64,000 nucleotides of DNA, taken from Rhodopseudomonas rhenobacensis (GTDB lineage: Bacteria > Pseudomonadota > Alphaproteobacteria > Rhizobiales > Xanthobacteraceae). Positions 47,496 to 58,489 of this stretch are shown piece by piece; position 1 is the stretch's first letter; every line of letters starts with the position of its first letter. The notes below the pieces were generated by a model. That model saw only the letters and a program-made list of their open reading frames with translations. It was not told the origin of the DNA and did not search any database. The translations under genes were made by a program, and so were the position numbers. Location: positions 1-64,000 of the forward strand of contig NZ_JACHIH010000021.1 of assembly GCF_014203125.1 (NCBI RefSeq), in the 5' to 3' direction.

Positions 47496-47551
47496 AAAGA
47501 AAATGGCCCCCGACCGTTCAGACGCGCTACGCGCTTCCGAGGGTGGGGGCC
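47496..47551 (-). terminator. Terminator-like hairpin after dnaK
   Basis: On the minus strand GGCCCCCACC pairs with GGTCGGGGGCC (one bulged G), enclosing a smaller GCGCG hairpin, followed by ATTTTCTTTC. It starts 16 nt after the dnaK stop. Partial read-through would give less dnaJ than dnaK, as is common. Confidence 0.8.
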
Positions 47552-47566
47552 ACGTTCATGGCAGCA

Positions 47567-49465
47567 TCACGCCGACTTCTTCGGCTTGTCGTCGTCGACT
47601 TCGGTGAATTCGGCGTCGACCACGTCGTCCTTGGCGGCATCCTTGGCGGCGTCGGCCTCGGCCTGCTGCTTGTACATCGCCTCGCCGAGCTTCATCGAAG
47701 CCTGCGCCAGCGTATTGGACTTGGTCTTGATCGCCTCGGCGTCGTCGCCCTTCAAGGCTTCGCGCAGGTCGCCCAGCGCGTCCTCGATGGCGCGGCGTTC
47801 GCCCTCCTCGACCTTGGAGCCGTGTTCGGCCAAAGCCTTTTCGGTGGTGTGAACCAGCGCGTCGGCGTGGTTCTTGGCGTCCACCGCCTCGCGGCGCTTC
47901 TTATCTTCGGCGGCGTTGATCTCGGCGTCCTTGACCATCTTGTTGATGTCGGCTTCGGACAGACCGCCCGAGGCCTGGATCCGGATCTGCTGTTCCTTGC
48001 CGGTCGCCTTGTCCTTGGCCGAGACGTTGACGATGCCATTGGCGTCGATGTCGAAGGTGACCTCGATCTGCGGCATGCCGCGCGGCGACGGCGGAATCCC
48101 CATCAGGTCGAACTGGCCCAAGATCTTATTATCGGCGGCCATTTCGCGCTCGCCCTGGAATACCCGGATGGTGACCGCATTCTGGTTGTCTTCGGCGGTC
48201 GAGAACACCTGGCTCTTCTTGGTCGGGATCGTGGTGTTGCGCTCGATGATGCGGGTGAACACGCCGCCCAGCGTCTCGATGCCGAGCGAAAGGGGCGTGA
48301 CGTCGAGCAGCAGCACGTCCTTGACGTCGCCCTGCAGCACGCCGGCCTGGATCGCGGCGCCGATGGCGACGACTTCGTCCGGGTTGACGCCCTTGTGCGG
48401 CTCCTTGCCGAACAGCTGCTTCACGACTTCCTGCACCTTCGGCATGCGGGTCATGCCGCCGACCAGCACCACTTCGCCGATTTCACCAGCGGTGAGGCCG
48501 GCGTCCTTCAGCGCCTTGCGGCACGGCTCGATGGTCTTCTGCACCAGGTCGTCGACCAGCGCTTCGAACTTGGCGCGGGTCAGCTTCATGGTCAGATGCT
48601 TCGGACCGGACTGGTCCGCGGTGATGAACGGCAGGTTGATTTCGGTCTGGGTGGTCGACGACAATTCGATCTTGGCCTTTTCGGCGGCTTCCTTCAGCCG
48701 CTGCAGCGCCAGCTTGTCGTTGCGCAGGTTGATGCCCTGCTCCTTCTGGAATTCGTCGGCGAGGTAGCTGACCAGCCGCATGTCGAAGTCTTCGCCGCCC
48801 AAGAACGTGTCGCCGTTGGTCGACTTCACTTCGAACACGCCGTCGCCGATCTCCAGGATCGAGACGTCGAAGGTGCCGCCGCCGAGGTCGTACACCGCGA
48901 TGGTGCCGGCCTTCGCCTTGTCGAGGCCATAGGCCAGCGCGGCCGCGGTCGGCTCGTTGATGATGCGCAGCACTTCAAGCCCGGCGATCTTGCCGGCATC
49001 CTTGGTGGCCTGACGTTGCGCGTCGTTGAAATAGGCCGGCACGGTGATCACCGCCTGATCGACCTTGGCGCCGAGATGGGCTTCCGCGGTCTCCTTCATC
49101 TTCTGCAGAATGAAGGCCGAGACCTGCGAGGGCGAATAGGTCTTGGTGTCGGCTTCGACCCAGGCGTCGCCGTTACCGGCTTTGACGATCTTGTAGGGGA
49201 CGAGCTTCTTGTCCTTCTCGACCATCGGGTCGTCATAGCGGCGGCCGACCAGGCGCTTCACCGCAAAGAAAGTGCGCTCGGGATTGGTGACCGCCTGGCG
49301 CTTCGCCGGCTGACCGACCAGCCGCTCGCCGTCATCGCTGAACGCGACGATCGAGGGGGTCGTACGCATGCCCTCGGCATTCTCGATGACTTTCGGCGCC
49401 TTGCCGTCCATGACGGCGACGCACGAATTGGTTGTGCCGAGATCGATCCCAATGACCTTTCCCAT
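47567..49465 (-). CDS. dnaK: Chaperone DnaK (Hsp70)
   Basis: A 632-residue Hsp70. The ATPase domain opens with [18 protein letters not shown] and shows [15 protein letters not shown] and [13 protein letters not shown]; the substrate-binding domain follows with [14 protein letters not shown], and the acidic tail ends [17 protein letters not shown]. The ATG at 49465 has GAGG with a 3-nt spacer; another ATG lies three codons upstream. An RpoH-type promoter lies about 105 bp upstream. Upstream open frame beyond this is not conserved. Confidence 0.98.
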   Translation of the reverse strand: MGKVIGIDLGTTNSCVAVMDGKAPKVIENAEGMRTTPSIVAFSDDGERLVGQPAKRQAVTNPERTFFAVKRLVGRRYDDPMVEKDKKLVPYKIVKAGNGDAWVEADTKTYSPSQVSAFILQKMKETAEAHLGAKVDQAVITVPAYFNDAQRQATKDAGKIAGLEVLRIINEPTAAALAYGLDKAKAGTIAVYDLGGGTFDVSILEIGDGVFEVKSTNGDTFLGGEDFDMRLVSYLADEFQKEQGINLRNDKLALQRLKEAAEKAKIELSSTTQTEINLPFITADQSGPKHLTMKLTRAKFEALVDDLVQKTIEPCRKALKDAGLTAGEIGEVVLVGGMTRMPKVQEVVKQLFGKEPHKGVNPDEVVAIGAAIQAGVLQGDVKDVLLLDVTPLSLGIETLGGVFTRIIERNTTIPTKKSQVFSTAEDNQNAVTIRVFQGEREMAADNKILGQFDLMGIPPSPRGMPQIEVTFDIDANGIVNVSAKDKATGKEQQIRIQASGGLSEADINKMVKDAEINAAEDKKRREAVDAKNHADALVHTTEKALAEHGSKVEEGERRAIEDALGDLREALKGDDAEAIKTKSNTLAQASMKLGEAMYKQQAEADAAKDAAKDDVVDAEFTEVDDDKPKKSA

Positions 49466-49570
49466 GGTCCTCATATCCTTCTTTTTGCGGCAGGTTGGCT
49501 GGGCCCTGACGGCGCACCAATCCGAACCCCCAAATATTGAATTGCTCGCGATATTGCGGCGGTACGCCTC

Positions 49571-49598
49571 ATATAGGAGGGGGGGTCGGGGCTGCAAG
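49571..49598 (-). promoter_or_regulatory. RpoH (sigma-32) type promoter of dnaK
   Basis: On the minus strand CTTG (49595-49598), a 17-bp spacer, and CCTATAT (49571-49577) fit the alphaproteobacterial heat-shock consensus CTTG-N17/18-CYTATNT. The transcription start would be near 49563, about 100 nt before the dnaK ATG. The rest of the gene-free stretch 49466-49898 shows nothing else I can name. Confidence 0.8.
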
Positions 49599-49898
49599 GA
49601 CCGGACGCAACCTTGGCTTACGAAAACCCTATGCTTTGAAAGATCGTGTCGCCGCGCCGGGCCGACGGGCTCTGCAACGCCGGCAATTAGCCCGCGCGGC
49701 TCATTATAAAGTCCGGCGGCGATCCGCGTCGGACAGGCTCCGTGAGGGTTGCGCAAACTGCCGCAGCGCCCCCTGCCGTCGGCGAAATCGGTTGATCCCC
49801 CGCGCCGGATGATCGACATTGCGCAGCCGTTAGCGCAGCGCACAACGGCGGTCCTTTCGACCATCGAACGGCCTCAATGCAACCGCAGTAGATTTGCC

Positions 49899-50849
49899 AT
49901 GATGCTCATTCGCCGACTGTGTGCCGCCGTCCTGCTAACCGCTGTCAGCAGCTGGGCCGTTGCGCCCGCCAGCGCCGCCGATGCGGTCTATCCGCGCGGG
50001 ATCCGAGTCGGGATCGTTCCGCTCGACGGCCTGACCCAGTCGCCGAGCTTCGTCGGCTTCGAGTCGGCCGATCACGGCGTCAAGGTGCTGCTCGCGGAGC
50101 TGCCGCCGGCGGCCTATGGCGAGGTCGAATCCGCCTTCAAGGCGACGCCCGAGGGCGTCGGCGGCGTCAAGCCGGAGAACCTGGAGACCACCGCCGGCAA
50201 GGGCTACTACACCATCGAGAAGGCCAAGGACGGCGCCGACGCCGTGCGGCGCTACTCGCTGATCGTGCCGGGCAGCGGCTTTTCCGGCTACATCGCCGTG
50301 CAGGTCGCGGAAGCCAGCGCCAAGTCCGTGTCGGACGACGACGTGCGCCGGATGTTCAGCTCGGTGACGGTGCGCAAAGAGGTGCCGGTCGACGAGCAAC
50401 TGGCGCTGATGCCGTTCAAACTCGGCGACCTCAGCGCCTTCAAGATGGTGCGCACGCTGGCGCCCGGCGCGGCGCTGCTGCTCGCCGACGCCTCGGACGA
50501 CGCCGGCATCGAGGCCGCGCCGTTCATGGTGATCGGACTGATCGGCTCGGCGCCGGAGAAGCCCGACGACCGCAGCCGCTTCGCCCAGCAGGCCGCCGGC
50601 ATCATTCCCGGCTTGCGCGACGGTCGCATCACCATGTCGGAGCCGGTGCGGATCGACGGCGCGCCGGGCTATGAGACCAGGATCGACGCCGTCTCCGGCA
50701 AGGCCAACACCCCGGTGACGGTGGTGCAGTGGCTGCGGTTCGGCTCAGGCACTGTGGCGATGCGGATCATCGCCAGCGCGCCGCGCGAAGAATGGCCGAA
50801 GGCGTTTCCGCGCTTCCGCGCGGTGCGCGACGGCATGCAGTCGCGCTGA
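49899..50849 (+). CDS. Exported hypothetical protein
   Basis: A 316-residue protein with a signal peptide (LIRRLCAAVLLTAV... to PASAADA). The mature part is mixed alpha/beta without a motif I can name; RGIRVGIVPLDGLTQSPSFVGFE, GSGFSGYIAVQVAEAS, VRRMFSSVTVRKEVP and WLRFGSGTVAMRIIASAP are typical stretches. The form recalls PsbP/SRPBCC-like exported proteins of rhizobia, but I do not assign one. It is divergent from dnaK, so it may share the heat-shock region. ATG at 49899 or 49902. Confidence 0.75.
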   Translation: MMLIRRLCAAVLLTAVSSWAVAPASAADAVYPRGIRVGIVPLDGLTQSPSFVGFESADHGVKVLLAELPPAAYGEVESAFKATPEGVGGVKPENLETTAGKGYYTIEKAKDGADAVRRYSLIVPGSGFSGYIAVQVAEASAKSVSDDDVRRMFSSVTVRKEVPVDEQLALMPFKLGDLSAFKMVRTLAPGAALLLADASDDAGIEAAPFMVIGLIGSAPEKPDDRSRFAQQAAGIIPGLRDGRITMSEPVRIDGAPGYETRIDAVSGKANTPVTVVQWLRFGSGTVAMRIIASAPREEWPKAFPRFRAVRDGMQSR

Positions 50850-50857
50850 AACGCGGC

Positions 50858-50972
50858 CGTCATTCCGGATTGCGAGTTCGAAGAACGAGCAAGTCCGGAA
50901 TCCATAACCCCTGCAGGGGTTATGGATCCCGGGCTCGTTCGCAGCTAAAGCTGCTCACGCCCCGGGATGACG
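50858..50972. repeat. Family A variant with perfect 26-bp palindrome
   Basis: Ends CGTCATTCCGG and CCGGGATGACG are inverted; the centre (50901-50926) is a perfect palindrome with core AACCCCTGCAGGGGTT. It sits in the convergent gap between the exported-protein gene and grpE, and could end both transcripts. Confidence 0.85.
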
Positions 50973-50994
50973 ACCCTGATATTTTCGAAGCGGA

Positions 50995-51609
50995 TCAGTC
51001 CGACGAGGCGCTGTCGTTAGTGGACGAATTGGCCTTGGCGCCGCCCTTCGACACCGCGACCAGCGCCGGGCGCAACACGCGCTCGCCGAGCGTGAAGCCG
51101 GCCTGCACCACCTGCACCACGGTGCCGGCGGCAACCGAGGAATCCGGCACTTCGTACATCGCCTGCTGGAAATTCGGGTCGAACTTCTCGCCGATCGGAT
51201 CGAACTTCTTGACGCCGTTCTTCTCCAGCGCGTTGAGCATCGAACGCTCGGTCAATTCGACGCCTTCGATCAGCGCCTTGAGGCCCGGCTCGGCGGCGGC
51301 GCGGGCATCGGCCGGCACCGCATCGAGCGCGCGCTGCAGATTATCCGCAATGTCGAGCACGTCACGGGCGAAGCCGGCGATGCCGTAGGTCCGGGCGTCG
51401 GCCACTTCGCGCGCCGTGCGCTTCCGCAGGTTTTCCATTTCCGCCAGCGTCCGCAACATCTTGTCGCGGGATTCCGCGGCCTCCTTGGCGAGCGCCTCGG
51501 TCGATCCCACCTCGGGATCGTCGGGCATGATGTAGGGCTTGGAAACCACCGGTTCGGCGGCTTGCGCCGGCTGCGCCGGAGTGTCCTTCGGTCCGTTGGG
51601 ATCGGTCAT
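50995..51609 (-). CDS. grpE: GrpE nucleotide-exchange factor
   Basis: A 204-residue DnaK cofactor: an acidic Pro-rich N-terminus, a long coiled-coil ([28 protein letters not shown]), then the GrpE signature [23 protein letters not shown], and the beta-wing with [17 protein letters not shown] and [21 protein letters not shown]. Two adjacent ATGs (51612, 51609) are possible; the second has the better AAGG spacing. It follows hrcA by about 105 bp on the same strand. Confidence 0.97.
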   Translation of the reverse strand: MTDPNGPKDTPAQPAQAAEPVVSKPYIMPDDPEVGSTEALAKEAAESRDKMLRTLAEMENLRKRTAREVADARTYGIAGFARDVLDIADNLQRALDAVPADARAAAEPGLKALIEGVELTERSMLNALEKNGVKKFDPIGEKFDPNFQQAMYEVPDSSVAAGTVVQVVQAGFTLGERVLRPALVAVSKGGAKANSSTNDSASSD

Positions 51610-51715
51610 CATGCTGCCTTCTGTCAAGTCGTCTTGGAAGTGTGGGATTGGGCTGCGCGGGATATCGTGGTTTGCGGCGTGAAAATCAAGCGTAACCGCA
51701 GTCTCGGACCCGGTG

Positions 51716-52804
51716 CTAGCCGCCCAGCATCTGGCTGACCACGCGCGCCGCGTAGTCCACCATCGGGATCACCCTCGCATAATTCAGCCGCGTCGGCCCG
51801 ATCACGCCGAGCACGCCGACGATATGGCCGGCGCCGTCGCTGTAGGGCGCGATGATGGTCGAGGAGCCCGACAGCGAGAACAGCTTGTTCTCCGAGCCGA
51901 TGAAGATCCGCACCCCTTCGGCGCTTTCGGCACGGCCGAGCAGGTCGATGACGCCGCGTTTGGTTTCCAGATCGTCGAACAACAGCCGCACCCGCTCGAG
52001 GTCGTCGAGCGCGTGCAGGTCTTCCAGCAGATTGGCGTGGCCGCGCACGATCAGCTGGCGGTCGTCATTGGCGCCGCCGGACCAGCTGGCGATCCCCGCC
52101 GAAATGACTTTTTGCGTCAGCTGGTCGAGCTCGGCGCGATCCTGGCTCAGCGCCGTTTCCAGCTCCAGCCGCGCCTCGGCCAGCGTGCGGCCGCGGATCC
52201 GGGCGTTGAGGAAATTCGACGCCTCGACCAGCGCCGAGGACGGCACCCCGGCCGCCAGCGTCAGCACCCGATTCTCGACCTGGCCGTCTTCGGCGACCAG
52301 CACCACCAGCGCCCGCTCGGGCTCCAGGCGGACGAATTCGATATGTTTCAGCCGCGCATTGGATTTCGCCGTCAGCACCACCGCGGCGGCGCGGGTCAGG
52401 CCGGATAGCCTTGTCAAAGCTTCGCCGAGCGCGGCCTCGACCGACTGGGCGCGGCCGACGGAAGCGAGCTGGGCCTGGATCGACTGCCGTTCCGGTTCGG
52501 TCAGATCGCCGACCTGCATCAGGGCGTCGACGAAGAACCGCAGTCCCAATTCGGTCGGCAGCCGGCCGGCCGAAGTGTGCGGCGCGTAGATCAGCCCGAG
52601 CTGCTCCAGGTCCGACATCACGTTGCGCACCGAGGCCGGCGACAGCGGCACCGTGATCAGCCGCGAGATGTTGCGCGAGCCCACCGGCTCGCCGGTCGCA
52701 AGGTAACTCTCGACGATCTGGCGGAAAATCTCCCGCGAGCGCTCGTTGAGCTGGGCCAGGCCCGCATTGGGGGCGATCAGGCCGATCGGATCGTGGTGAG
52801 CCAA
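51716..52804 (-). CDS. hrcA: Heat-inducible transcription repressor HrcA
   Basis: A 362-residue repressor that binds CIRCE operators of heat-shock genes. Winged-helix N-terminus ([29 protein letters not shown], then [35 protein letters not shown]), then a GAF-like domain and the C-terminal [20 protein letters not shown]. The start is TTG at 52804, preceded by AGGAGG with a 6-nt spacer. I see no CIRCE inverted repeat in this window, so its targets (e.g. groESL) lie elsewhere. Confidence 0.97.
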   Translation of the reverse strand: MAHHDPIGLIAPNAGLAQLNERSREIFRQIVESYLATGEPVGSRNISRLITVPLSPASVRNVMSDLEQLGLIYAPHTSAGRLPTELGLRFFVDALMQVGDLTEPERQSIQAQLASVGRAQSVEAALGEALTRLSGLTRAAAVVLTAKSNARLKHIEFVRLEPERALVVLVAEDGQVENRVLTLAAGVPSSALVEASNFLNARIRGRTLAEARLELETALSQDRAELDQLTQKVISAGIASWSGGANDDRQLIVRGHANLLEDLHALDDLERVRLLFDDLETKRGVIDLLGRAESAEGVRIFIGSENKLFSLSGSSTIIAPYSDGAGHIVGVLGVIGPTRLNYARVIPMVDYAARVVSQMLGG

Positions 52805-52948
52805 AGAAGTCCTCCTCGAGCCCTCTAATTTGTCGATGCCGGGGGCCGGTTACAAGCGGCATCCGCGGCCAATGCCCTTGCCGCTGCGGCCCGCCGCCCC
52901 TAAAAGCACGCCGAGCAGCCATTTCCTGAATTTGTTGGAGGATTTCCC

Positions 52949-53668
52949 ATGCGGCCAAGCCGTCGTGCGCCCGATGAACTGCGCGCCGTGTCGCTGGAGC
53001 GCGGCGTGGTCAAATATGCCGAAGGCTCCTGCATGGTGAAATTCGGCGACACCCACGTGCTGGTCACCGCCACGCTGGAAGACCGCCTGCCGCCATGGCT
53101 GAAGGGCCAGGGCCGCGGCTGGGTCACCGCCGAATACGGCATGCTGCCGCGCGCCACGCTGGAGCGCACCCGCCGCGAGGCCTCCGCCGGCAAGCAGAAC
53201 GGCCGCACCGTGGAAATTCAGCGGCTGATCGGCCGCTCGCTGCGCGCCACCGTCGACCTGCAGGCGCTCGGCGAGCGCCAGATCACCGTCGACTGCGACG
53301 TGATCCAGGCCGACGGCGGCACCCGCACCGCCTCGATCACCGGCGCCTGGGTGGCGCTCGCCGACTGCATCGGCTGGATGAAGACCCGCAACATGTTCAA
53401 GGGCACCGCCCCGGTGCTGCGCGACAACGTGGCGGCGATTTCCTGCGGCATTTATAATGGCACGCCGGTGCTCGACCTGGATTACGCCGAGGATTCCGAA
53501 GCCGACACCGACGCCAATTTCGTCATGACCGGCGACGGCCGCATCATCGAGGTGCAGGGCACCGCGGAGAAGACCCCGTTCTCGCAGGACGAGTTCCTGG
53601 CGTTGATGGAGCTGGCGAAAAAGGGCGTCGCCCGGCTGGTCGACCTGCAGAAAATGGCGGTGGCGTGA
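52949..53668 (+). CDS. rph: Ribonuclease PH
   Basis: A 239-residue phosphorolytic 3'-5' exonuclease that trims tRNA precursors. Starts [39 protein letters not shown] and [20 protein letters not shown] hold the phosphate- and RNA-binding residues; and [19 protein letters not shown] is typical. Divergent from hrcA, with a GTTGGAGGA ribosome-binding site. Confidence 0.98.
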   Translation: MRPSRRAPDELRAVSLERGVVKYAEGSCMVKFGDTHVLVTATLEDRLPPWLKGQGRGWVTAEYGMLPRATLERTRREASAGKQNGRTVEIQRLIGRSLRATVDLQALGERQITVDCDVIQADGGTRTASITGAWVALADCIGWMKTRNMFKGTAPVLRDNVAAISCGIYNGTPVLDLDYAEDSEADTDANFVMTGDGRIIEVQGTAEKTPFSQDEFLALMELAKKGVARLVDLQKMAVA

Positions 53669-53709
53669 ACAATCTCCCGCAACGCCCGCGTCTGGCGTAG
53701 ATTCTCGCG

Positions 53710-54345
53710 ATGCACCGTCGAATCACCGGCCAACTCGTGATCGCGACCCACAATCCCGGCAAGCTCGCCGAGATGCGCGAACTCTTGGCGCCTTACGGCA
53801 TCGCGGCGGTGGCGGCGGGCGAACTCGGCCTGGGCGAGCCCGACGAGACCGGCGACAGCTTTCAGGCCAACGCCCGAATCAAGGCGATCGCCGCCGCCAA
53901 CGCCGCGCAACTGCCGGCGTTTGCGGACGATTCCGGGCTGGTGGTGGAGGCGCTCGACGGCGCTCCGGGGATTTTTTCTGCGCGCTGGGCCGGCGAGGGC
54001 AAGGATTTCACCTCGGCAATGACCCGAATCGAGCGGCTGCTGCAGGAGCGCGGCGCCACCACCGCCGACCAGCGCAAGGCGCATTTCGTCTCGGCCTTGT
54101 GCGTGGCCTGGCCGGACGGCCATCTCGAAGAGGTCGAAGCGCGGGCAGACGGCACGCTGGTCTGGCCGCCGCGCGGCACCGCCGGGTTCGGCTACGACCC
54201 GGCGTTCCTGCCCGAGGGCCATGTCCGCACCTTCGGCGAAATGACCAGCGTCGAGAAACACGGGCTGCCGCCGCTTGGCCTCGGGCTGTCGCATCGCGCC
54301 CGCGCCTTCGTCAAACTCGCGGAGATCTGCCTTGACCCGCAATGA
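53710..54345 (+). CDS. rdgB: XTP/dITP diphosphatase (RdgB/HAM1)
   Basis: A 211-residue nucleotide-pool sanitising enzyme that hydrolyses ITP, XTP and their deoxy forms. LVIATHNPGKLAEMREL opens the fold, FADDSGLVVEALDGAPGIFSARWAG is the signature, and GFGYDPAFLP and SHRARAF close it. It follows rph by 41 bp and overlaps the hemW start by 14 bp, so rph-rdgB-hemW form an operon. Confidence 0.98.
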   Translation: MHRRITGQLVIATHNPGKLAEMRELLAPYGIAAVAAGELGLGEPDETGDSFQANARIKAIAAANAAQLPAFADDSGLVVEALDGAPGIFSARWAGEGKDFTSAMTRIERLLQERGATTADQRKAHFVSALCVAWPDGHLEEVEARADGTLVWPPRGTAGFGYDPAFLPEGHVRTFGEMTSVEKHGLPPLGLGLSHRARAFVKLAEICLDPQ

Positions 54346-55492
54346 CGGCGATCCGGCGTTCGGCGTCTATATCCACTGGCCGTTCTGCCTGTCGAAATGC
54401 CCGTATTGCGACTTCAACAGCCATGTCCGCCATGTCGCGATCGACCAGGAGCGCTATTTGCGCGCCTTCGTGCGCGAGATCGAGACCACCGCGGCACGCA
54501 CCCCGGGCCGCGAGGTCACCTCGATCTTTCTCGGCGGCGGCACCCCGTCGTTGATGCAGCCGTCCACCGTCGGCGGCATTCTGGATGCGATCGGCAAGCA
54601 TTGGAGCATCGCCGCCGACGTCGAAGTCTCGATGGAGGCCAATCCGACCAGCGTCGAGGCCACTCGGTTTCGCGGCTATCGGGCGGCGGGCGTGAATAGG
54701 GTGTCGCTCGGCGTGCAGGCGCTCGACGATCTGTCGCTGAAAGCGCTCGGCCGGTTGCACACCGCGCAGGAAGCGATGGAGGCCGTCGCCATCGCGCGCT
54801 CGATCTTCGATCGCTATTCGTTCGATCTGATTTACGCCCGGCCGCACCAGACCCCGGCGATGTGGCAGGCGGAATTGCAATTGGCGATTGCGCAGGCCGC
54901 CGAGCATCTGTCGCTTTATCAGCTGACCATCGAGGCCGACACGCCGTTCTTCGGGCTGCACGCCGCCGGCAAATTGCAGACCCCCGACGAGGCGACCGCG
55001 CGCGCGTTGTACGACGTGACCCAAGAGGTCTGCGCCGCGCAGGGGTTGCCGTCCTACGAGATTTCCAACCACGCCCGGCCCGGCGCCGAATGCCGGCACA
55101 ATCTGTTGTATTGGCGCGGCCAGGAATATGCCGGGATCGGCCCCGGTGCCCATGGCCGGCTCGACATCAACGGCATCCGCCACGCGGTTGCGACCGAGAA
55201 ACGGCCGGAAGCCTGGCTGATGCGGGTCGAGGCCTGCGGCCACGGCGTGGTGGTCGACGACCGGCTCAACAGCGAAGAACGCGCCGACGAATTTTTGCTG
55301 ATGGGGCTGCGGCTCGCCGAAGGCATCGATCCGACGCGCTACCAGGCTTTGTCCGGCCGCGCGCTCGATCCGCTGCGGATCGCGATGCTGCGCGAGGAGG
55401 GCGCCATCATGGTCGACCCCAACGGCCGGCTGCGCGTCACGCAATCCGGCTTTCCGCTGCTCGACGCCGTGGTGGCGGATCTGGCGGCGTAG
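54332..55492 (+). CDS. hemW: HemW, radical-SAM heme chaperone
   Basis: A 386-residue HemW (formerly called oxygen-independent coproporphyrinogen oxidase-like). The radical SAM cluster motif is CLSKCPYCDFNSH (CxxxCxxC) and IFLGGGTPSLMQP follows; the HNLLYWRGQEYAGIGPGAHG segment fits HemW. It lacks the N-terminal region of true HemN, and is thought to insert heme into respiratory proteins. Start is TTG at 54332 with GGAG 7 nt upstream, overlapping rdgB; an open frame further up is inside rdgB. Confidence 0.93.
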   Translation: MTRNDGDPAFGVYIHWPFCLSKCPYCDFNSHVRHVAIDQERYLRAFVREIETTAARTPGREVTSIFLGGGTPSLMQPSTVGGILDAIGKHWSIAADVEVSMEANPTSVEATRFRGYRAAGVNRVSLGVQALDDLSLKALGRLHTAQEAMEAVAIARSIFDRYSFDLIYARPHQTPAMWQAELQLAIAQAAEHLSLYQLTIEADTPFFGLHAAGKLQTPDEATARALYDVTQEVCAAQGLPSYEISNHARPGAECRHNLLYWRGQEYAGIGPGAHGRLDINGIRHAVATEKRPEAWLMRVEACGHGVVVDDRLNSEERADEFLLMGLRLAEGIDPTRYQALSGRALDPLRIAMLREEGAIMVDPNGRLRVTQSGFPLLDAVVADLAA

Positions 55493-55505
55493 CGAGTATT
55501 TCAAG

Positions 55506-55709
55506 GTCATTCCGGGGCGCGCGCCCGCAGGGCAAGCGAACCCGGAATCTTGCCGCGAGCACGGCTGCGGCGGGCACCGTGTCCCGGACGCGAGCAGCGC
55601 GCTTGCGCTGCGACGCGAGCCGGGACCGTCTCGAGCGCTGCCGTCGTAACGGCCCCGGCTCTGCAGCGCACCACGCCGCAAGTGCGGCGCGTTGCACTGC
55701 GTCCGGGGC
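55506..55709. repeat. Half family A and full family B repeats
   Basis: 55506-55552 matches the left half of family A (CATTCCGGGGCGCG... to GGAATCTTGC). 55580-55709 is the second, near-identical 130-bp family B copy (see 41867-41996). They fill the convergent gap between hemW and the lipoprotein gene. Confidence 0.85.
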
Positions 55710-55743
55710 ACGGTTCCATCGATTCTCAAAAAGACCCCGCGCC

Positions 55744-56943
55744 TTACGCCCCAAAACTCTTCGGCGAACCGGCCGCCGGCTGGCTGCCGCCGGAGCCGAC
55801 CCGCATCACCGCGAGGCCGCGCTCGTTGCTGCCGTCGGCGCGAAACCGAAACAGCCCGTCGATGCCGGCGAAGCCCGACGGATTGGTCAGCACCTCGGGC
55901 GAGAACCGCTGCGCGCCCTGGGTCCGCGCCAGCGCGGCCACCAGCGCCACCGCGTCATAGGCCAGCGTCGCGGTGCGCACCGGATCGGCGCCGTATTTGG
56001 TGCGGTAGCGTCCGGAGAAGGCGCGGAAGCCGGACGGATCCGGCGCGGCATAGAGCCCGCCCTGCAGCGCCGCGCTGCCGAACACCCTCGGATTGTCCCA
56101 CAGCCCGGTGCCGAGCAGCTGCACGCGCTTGAGATCGGCGCCAGCCGCGATCAGCGCATCGGCAATGCCGACCAGGGCCTCGCCGTCATCGGCCAAAAAC
56201 AATGCGTCGGCGCTGCCCAAAGCCGTGGCGATGGTACGCGCCGGCGTGGCGCGGTCGGCGCCGTATTTCTCGAAGGCGACGATGCGGCCGCCCTTGCGGG
56301 CGACCGCCTGCTTGAAGGCGGCCTCGACCACGTTGCCGTAGGCGTTTTCCGGCAGAAGTGCTGCGAACGACTTCTTGCCGGTGGAGGCGGCGTAATCGAC
56401 GATCCGGATCACGTCGGATTCCGGCAGGAAGCTCAACAGATAGACGCCGCGGCCGGCGACGCTGGAATCGGTGGAGAATGCGATCACCGAGACGCCGCGG
56501 GCCCGCGCCAATTGCGCGGTGGCCGGCACCGCCAGCGCGAACAACGGCCCAAGAATGATTTCCGCGCCCTCGTCGAGCGCCTGCTGGGTGCCGGCCTGGG
56601 CGCCCTGCGGATTGCCGGCGTCGTCCTTGATCAACAGCTGGATGTTGGGATTCTGGAATTCGGCCAGCGCCAGTTCGGCGGCGTTCTTCATCGATTGCGC
56701 GGCGACGCCGGCATTGCCGGGCGCCGACAGCGGCAGGATCAGCCCGACCTTGACCTGGCCGGTGCCAGCCGCGGCCGGCGGCTGCGCGGGACCCGGTTCC
56801 GGCTGCGGCGCCGATGAGGAAAACGGTCCGGTGATCGATTGCTGCACGCCGGCGCAGGCCGACAGCAGCGGCGCGCCGAGAATCAGCCCGACCGCGGCGC
56901 GTCGGGTGTGTCCCGGCTTGGATGAATCGAGCGGTCCCGGCAT
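55744..56943 (-). CDS. LpoA/LppC-like penicillin-binding protein activator lipoprotein
   Basis: A 399-residue lipoprotein: a signal with lipobox LLSAC at residue ~30, a Pro-rich linker, then a periplasmic-binding-protein-like fold (VKVGLILPLSAPGNAGVAAQSM, EIILGPLFALAVPATAQ, AALLPENAYGNVVEAAF, LLGTGLWDN). The gene precedes rsmI-yraN-gshB divergently, as lppC/lpoA does in alphaproteobacteria. By family it could activate PBP1 or act as an ABC-type ligand-binding protein; the LpoA N-terminal TPR domain is absent, so the activator role is only inferred. Confidence 0.85.
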   Translation of the reverse strand: MPGPLDSSKPGHTRRAAVGLILGAPLLSACAGVQQSITGPFSSSAPQPEPGPAQPPAAAGTGQVKVGLILPLSAPGNAGVAAQSMKNAAELALAEFQNPNIQLLIKDDAGNPQGAQAGTQQALDEGAEIILGPLFALAVPATAQLARARGVSVIAFSTDSSVAGRGVYLLSFLPESDVIRIVDYAASTGKKSFAALLPENAYGNVVEAAFKQAVARKGGRIVAFEKYGADRATPARTIATALGSADALFLADDGEALVGIADALIAAGADLKRVQLLGTGLWDNPRVFGSAALQGGLYAAPDPSGFRAFSGRYRTKYGADPVRTATLAYDAVALVAALARTQGAQRFSPEVLTNPSGFAGIDGLFRFRADGSNERGLAVMRVGSGGSQPAAGSPKSFGA

Positions 56944-57110
56944 AGCATTTCTTCCACTGACCGACTTCGTCGGCCCGGACGAACTCCGGACGCAGGACGG
57001 ATTCAGTCATATTGTCAGCGAATGGTTAAGTAAAACAAAAGGTTTATGTTGAGGCGGAGCGCCGCGCAATTCCCTGTGCGCTTTTGCCGAAATCCTCCTA
57101 GATTGCCGCC

Positions 57111-58053
<943 letters not shown>

Positions 58054-58067
<14 letters not shown>

Positions 58068-58458
58068 CGACGCGCCGTCGCCGCCGCACGTCGCAGCCCC
58101 CGAGCGGGTCGCGGCGTTCCGTACTGGGCTATCGGCTGAGGCGCGCGCGGCGGCCTATCTGACCGAGGCCGGCTACGCCATCGAGGCGCAGCGCTTCCGC
58201 ACGCCCTATGGCGAGATCGACATCGTGGCGAGGCTGCGCAATCTCGTCGCCTTCGTCGAAGTCAAAGCCCGCGCAAAACTCGACGACGCCGCCTATGCGG
58301 TGACGCCGAAACAGCAACGCCGCATCATCGCCGCGGCGCAAGCCTGGCTGATGGCGCATCCCGAACACGCCGACTTCGAGCTGCGCTTCGATGCCGTGCT
58401 GATCGCACCGCGCGCGCTGCCGCGGCATCTGCCGGCGGCGTTCGACGCCAGCCCCTAA
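58054..58458 (+). CDS. yraN: UPF0102 (YraN) nuclease-like protein
   Basis: A 134-residue restriction-endonuclease-fold protein: [19 protein letters not shown], then [20 protein letters not shown] (the D...E-x-K pattern), and [16 protein letters not shown]. Function is unsettled, but the family is linked to DNA processing. ATG 58054 lies inside the rsmI end, which points to coupled translation; gshB follows after 31 bp. Confidence 0.93.
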
Positions 58459-58489
58459 CGACCTCCCCTCCCGAAACCGGATTCCGCCC

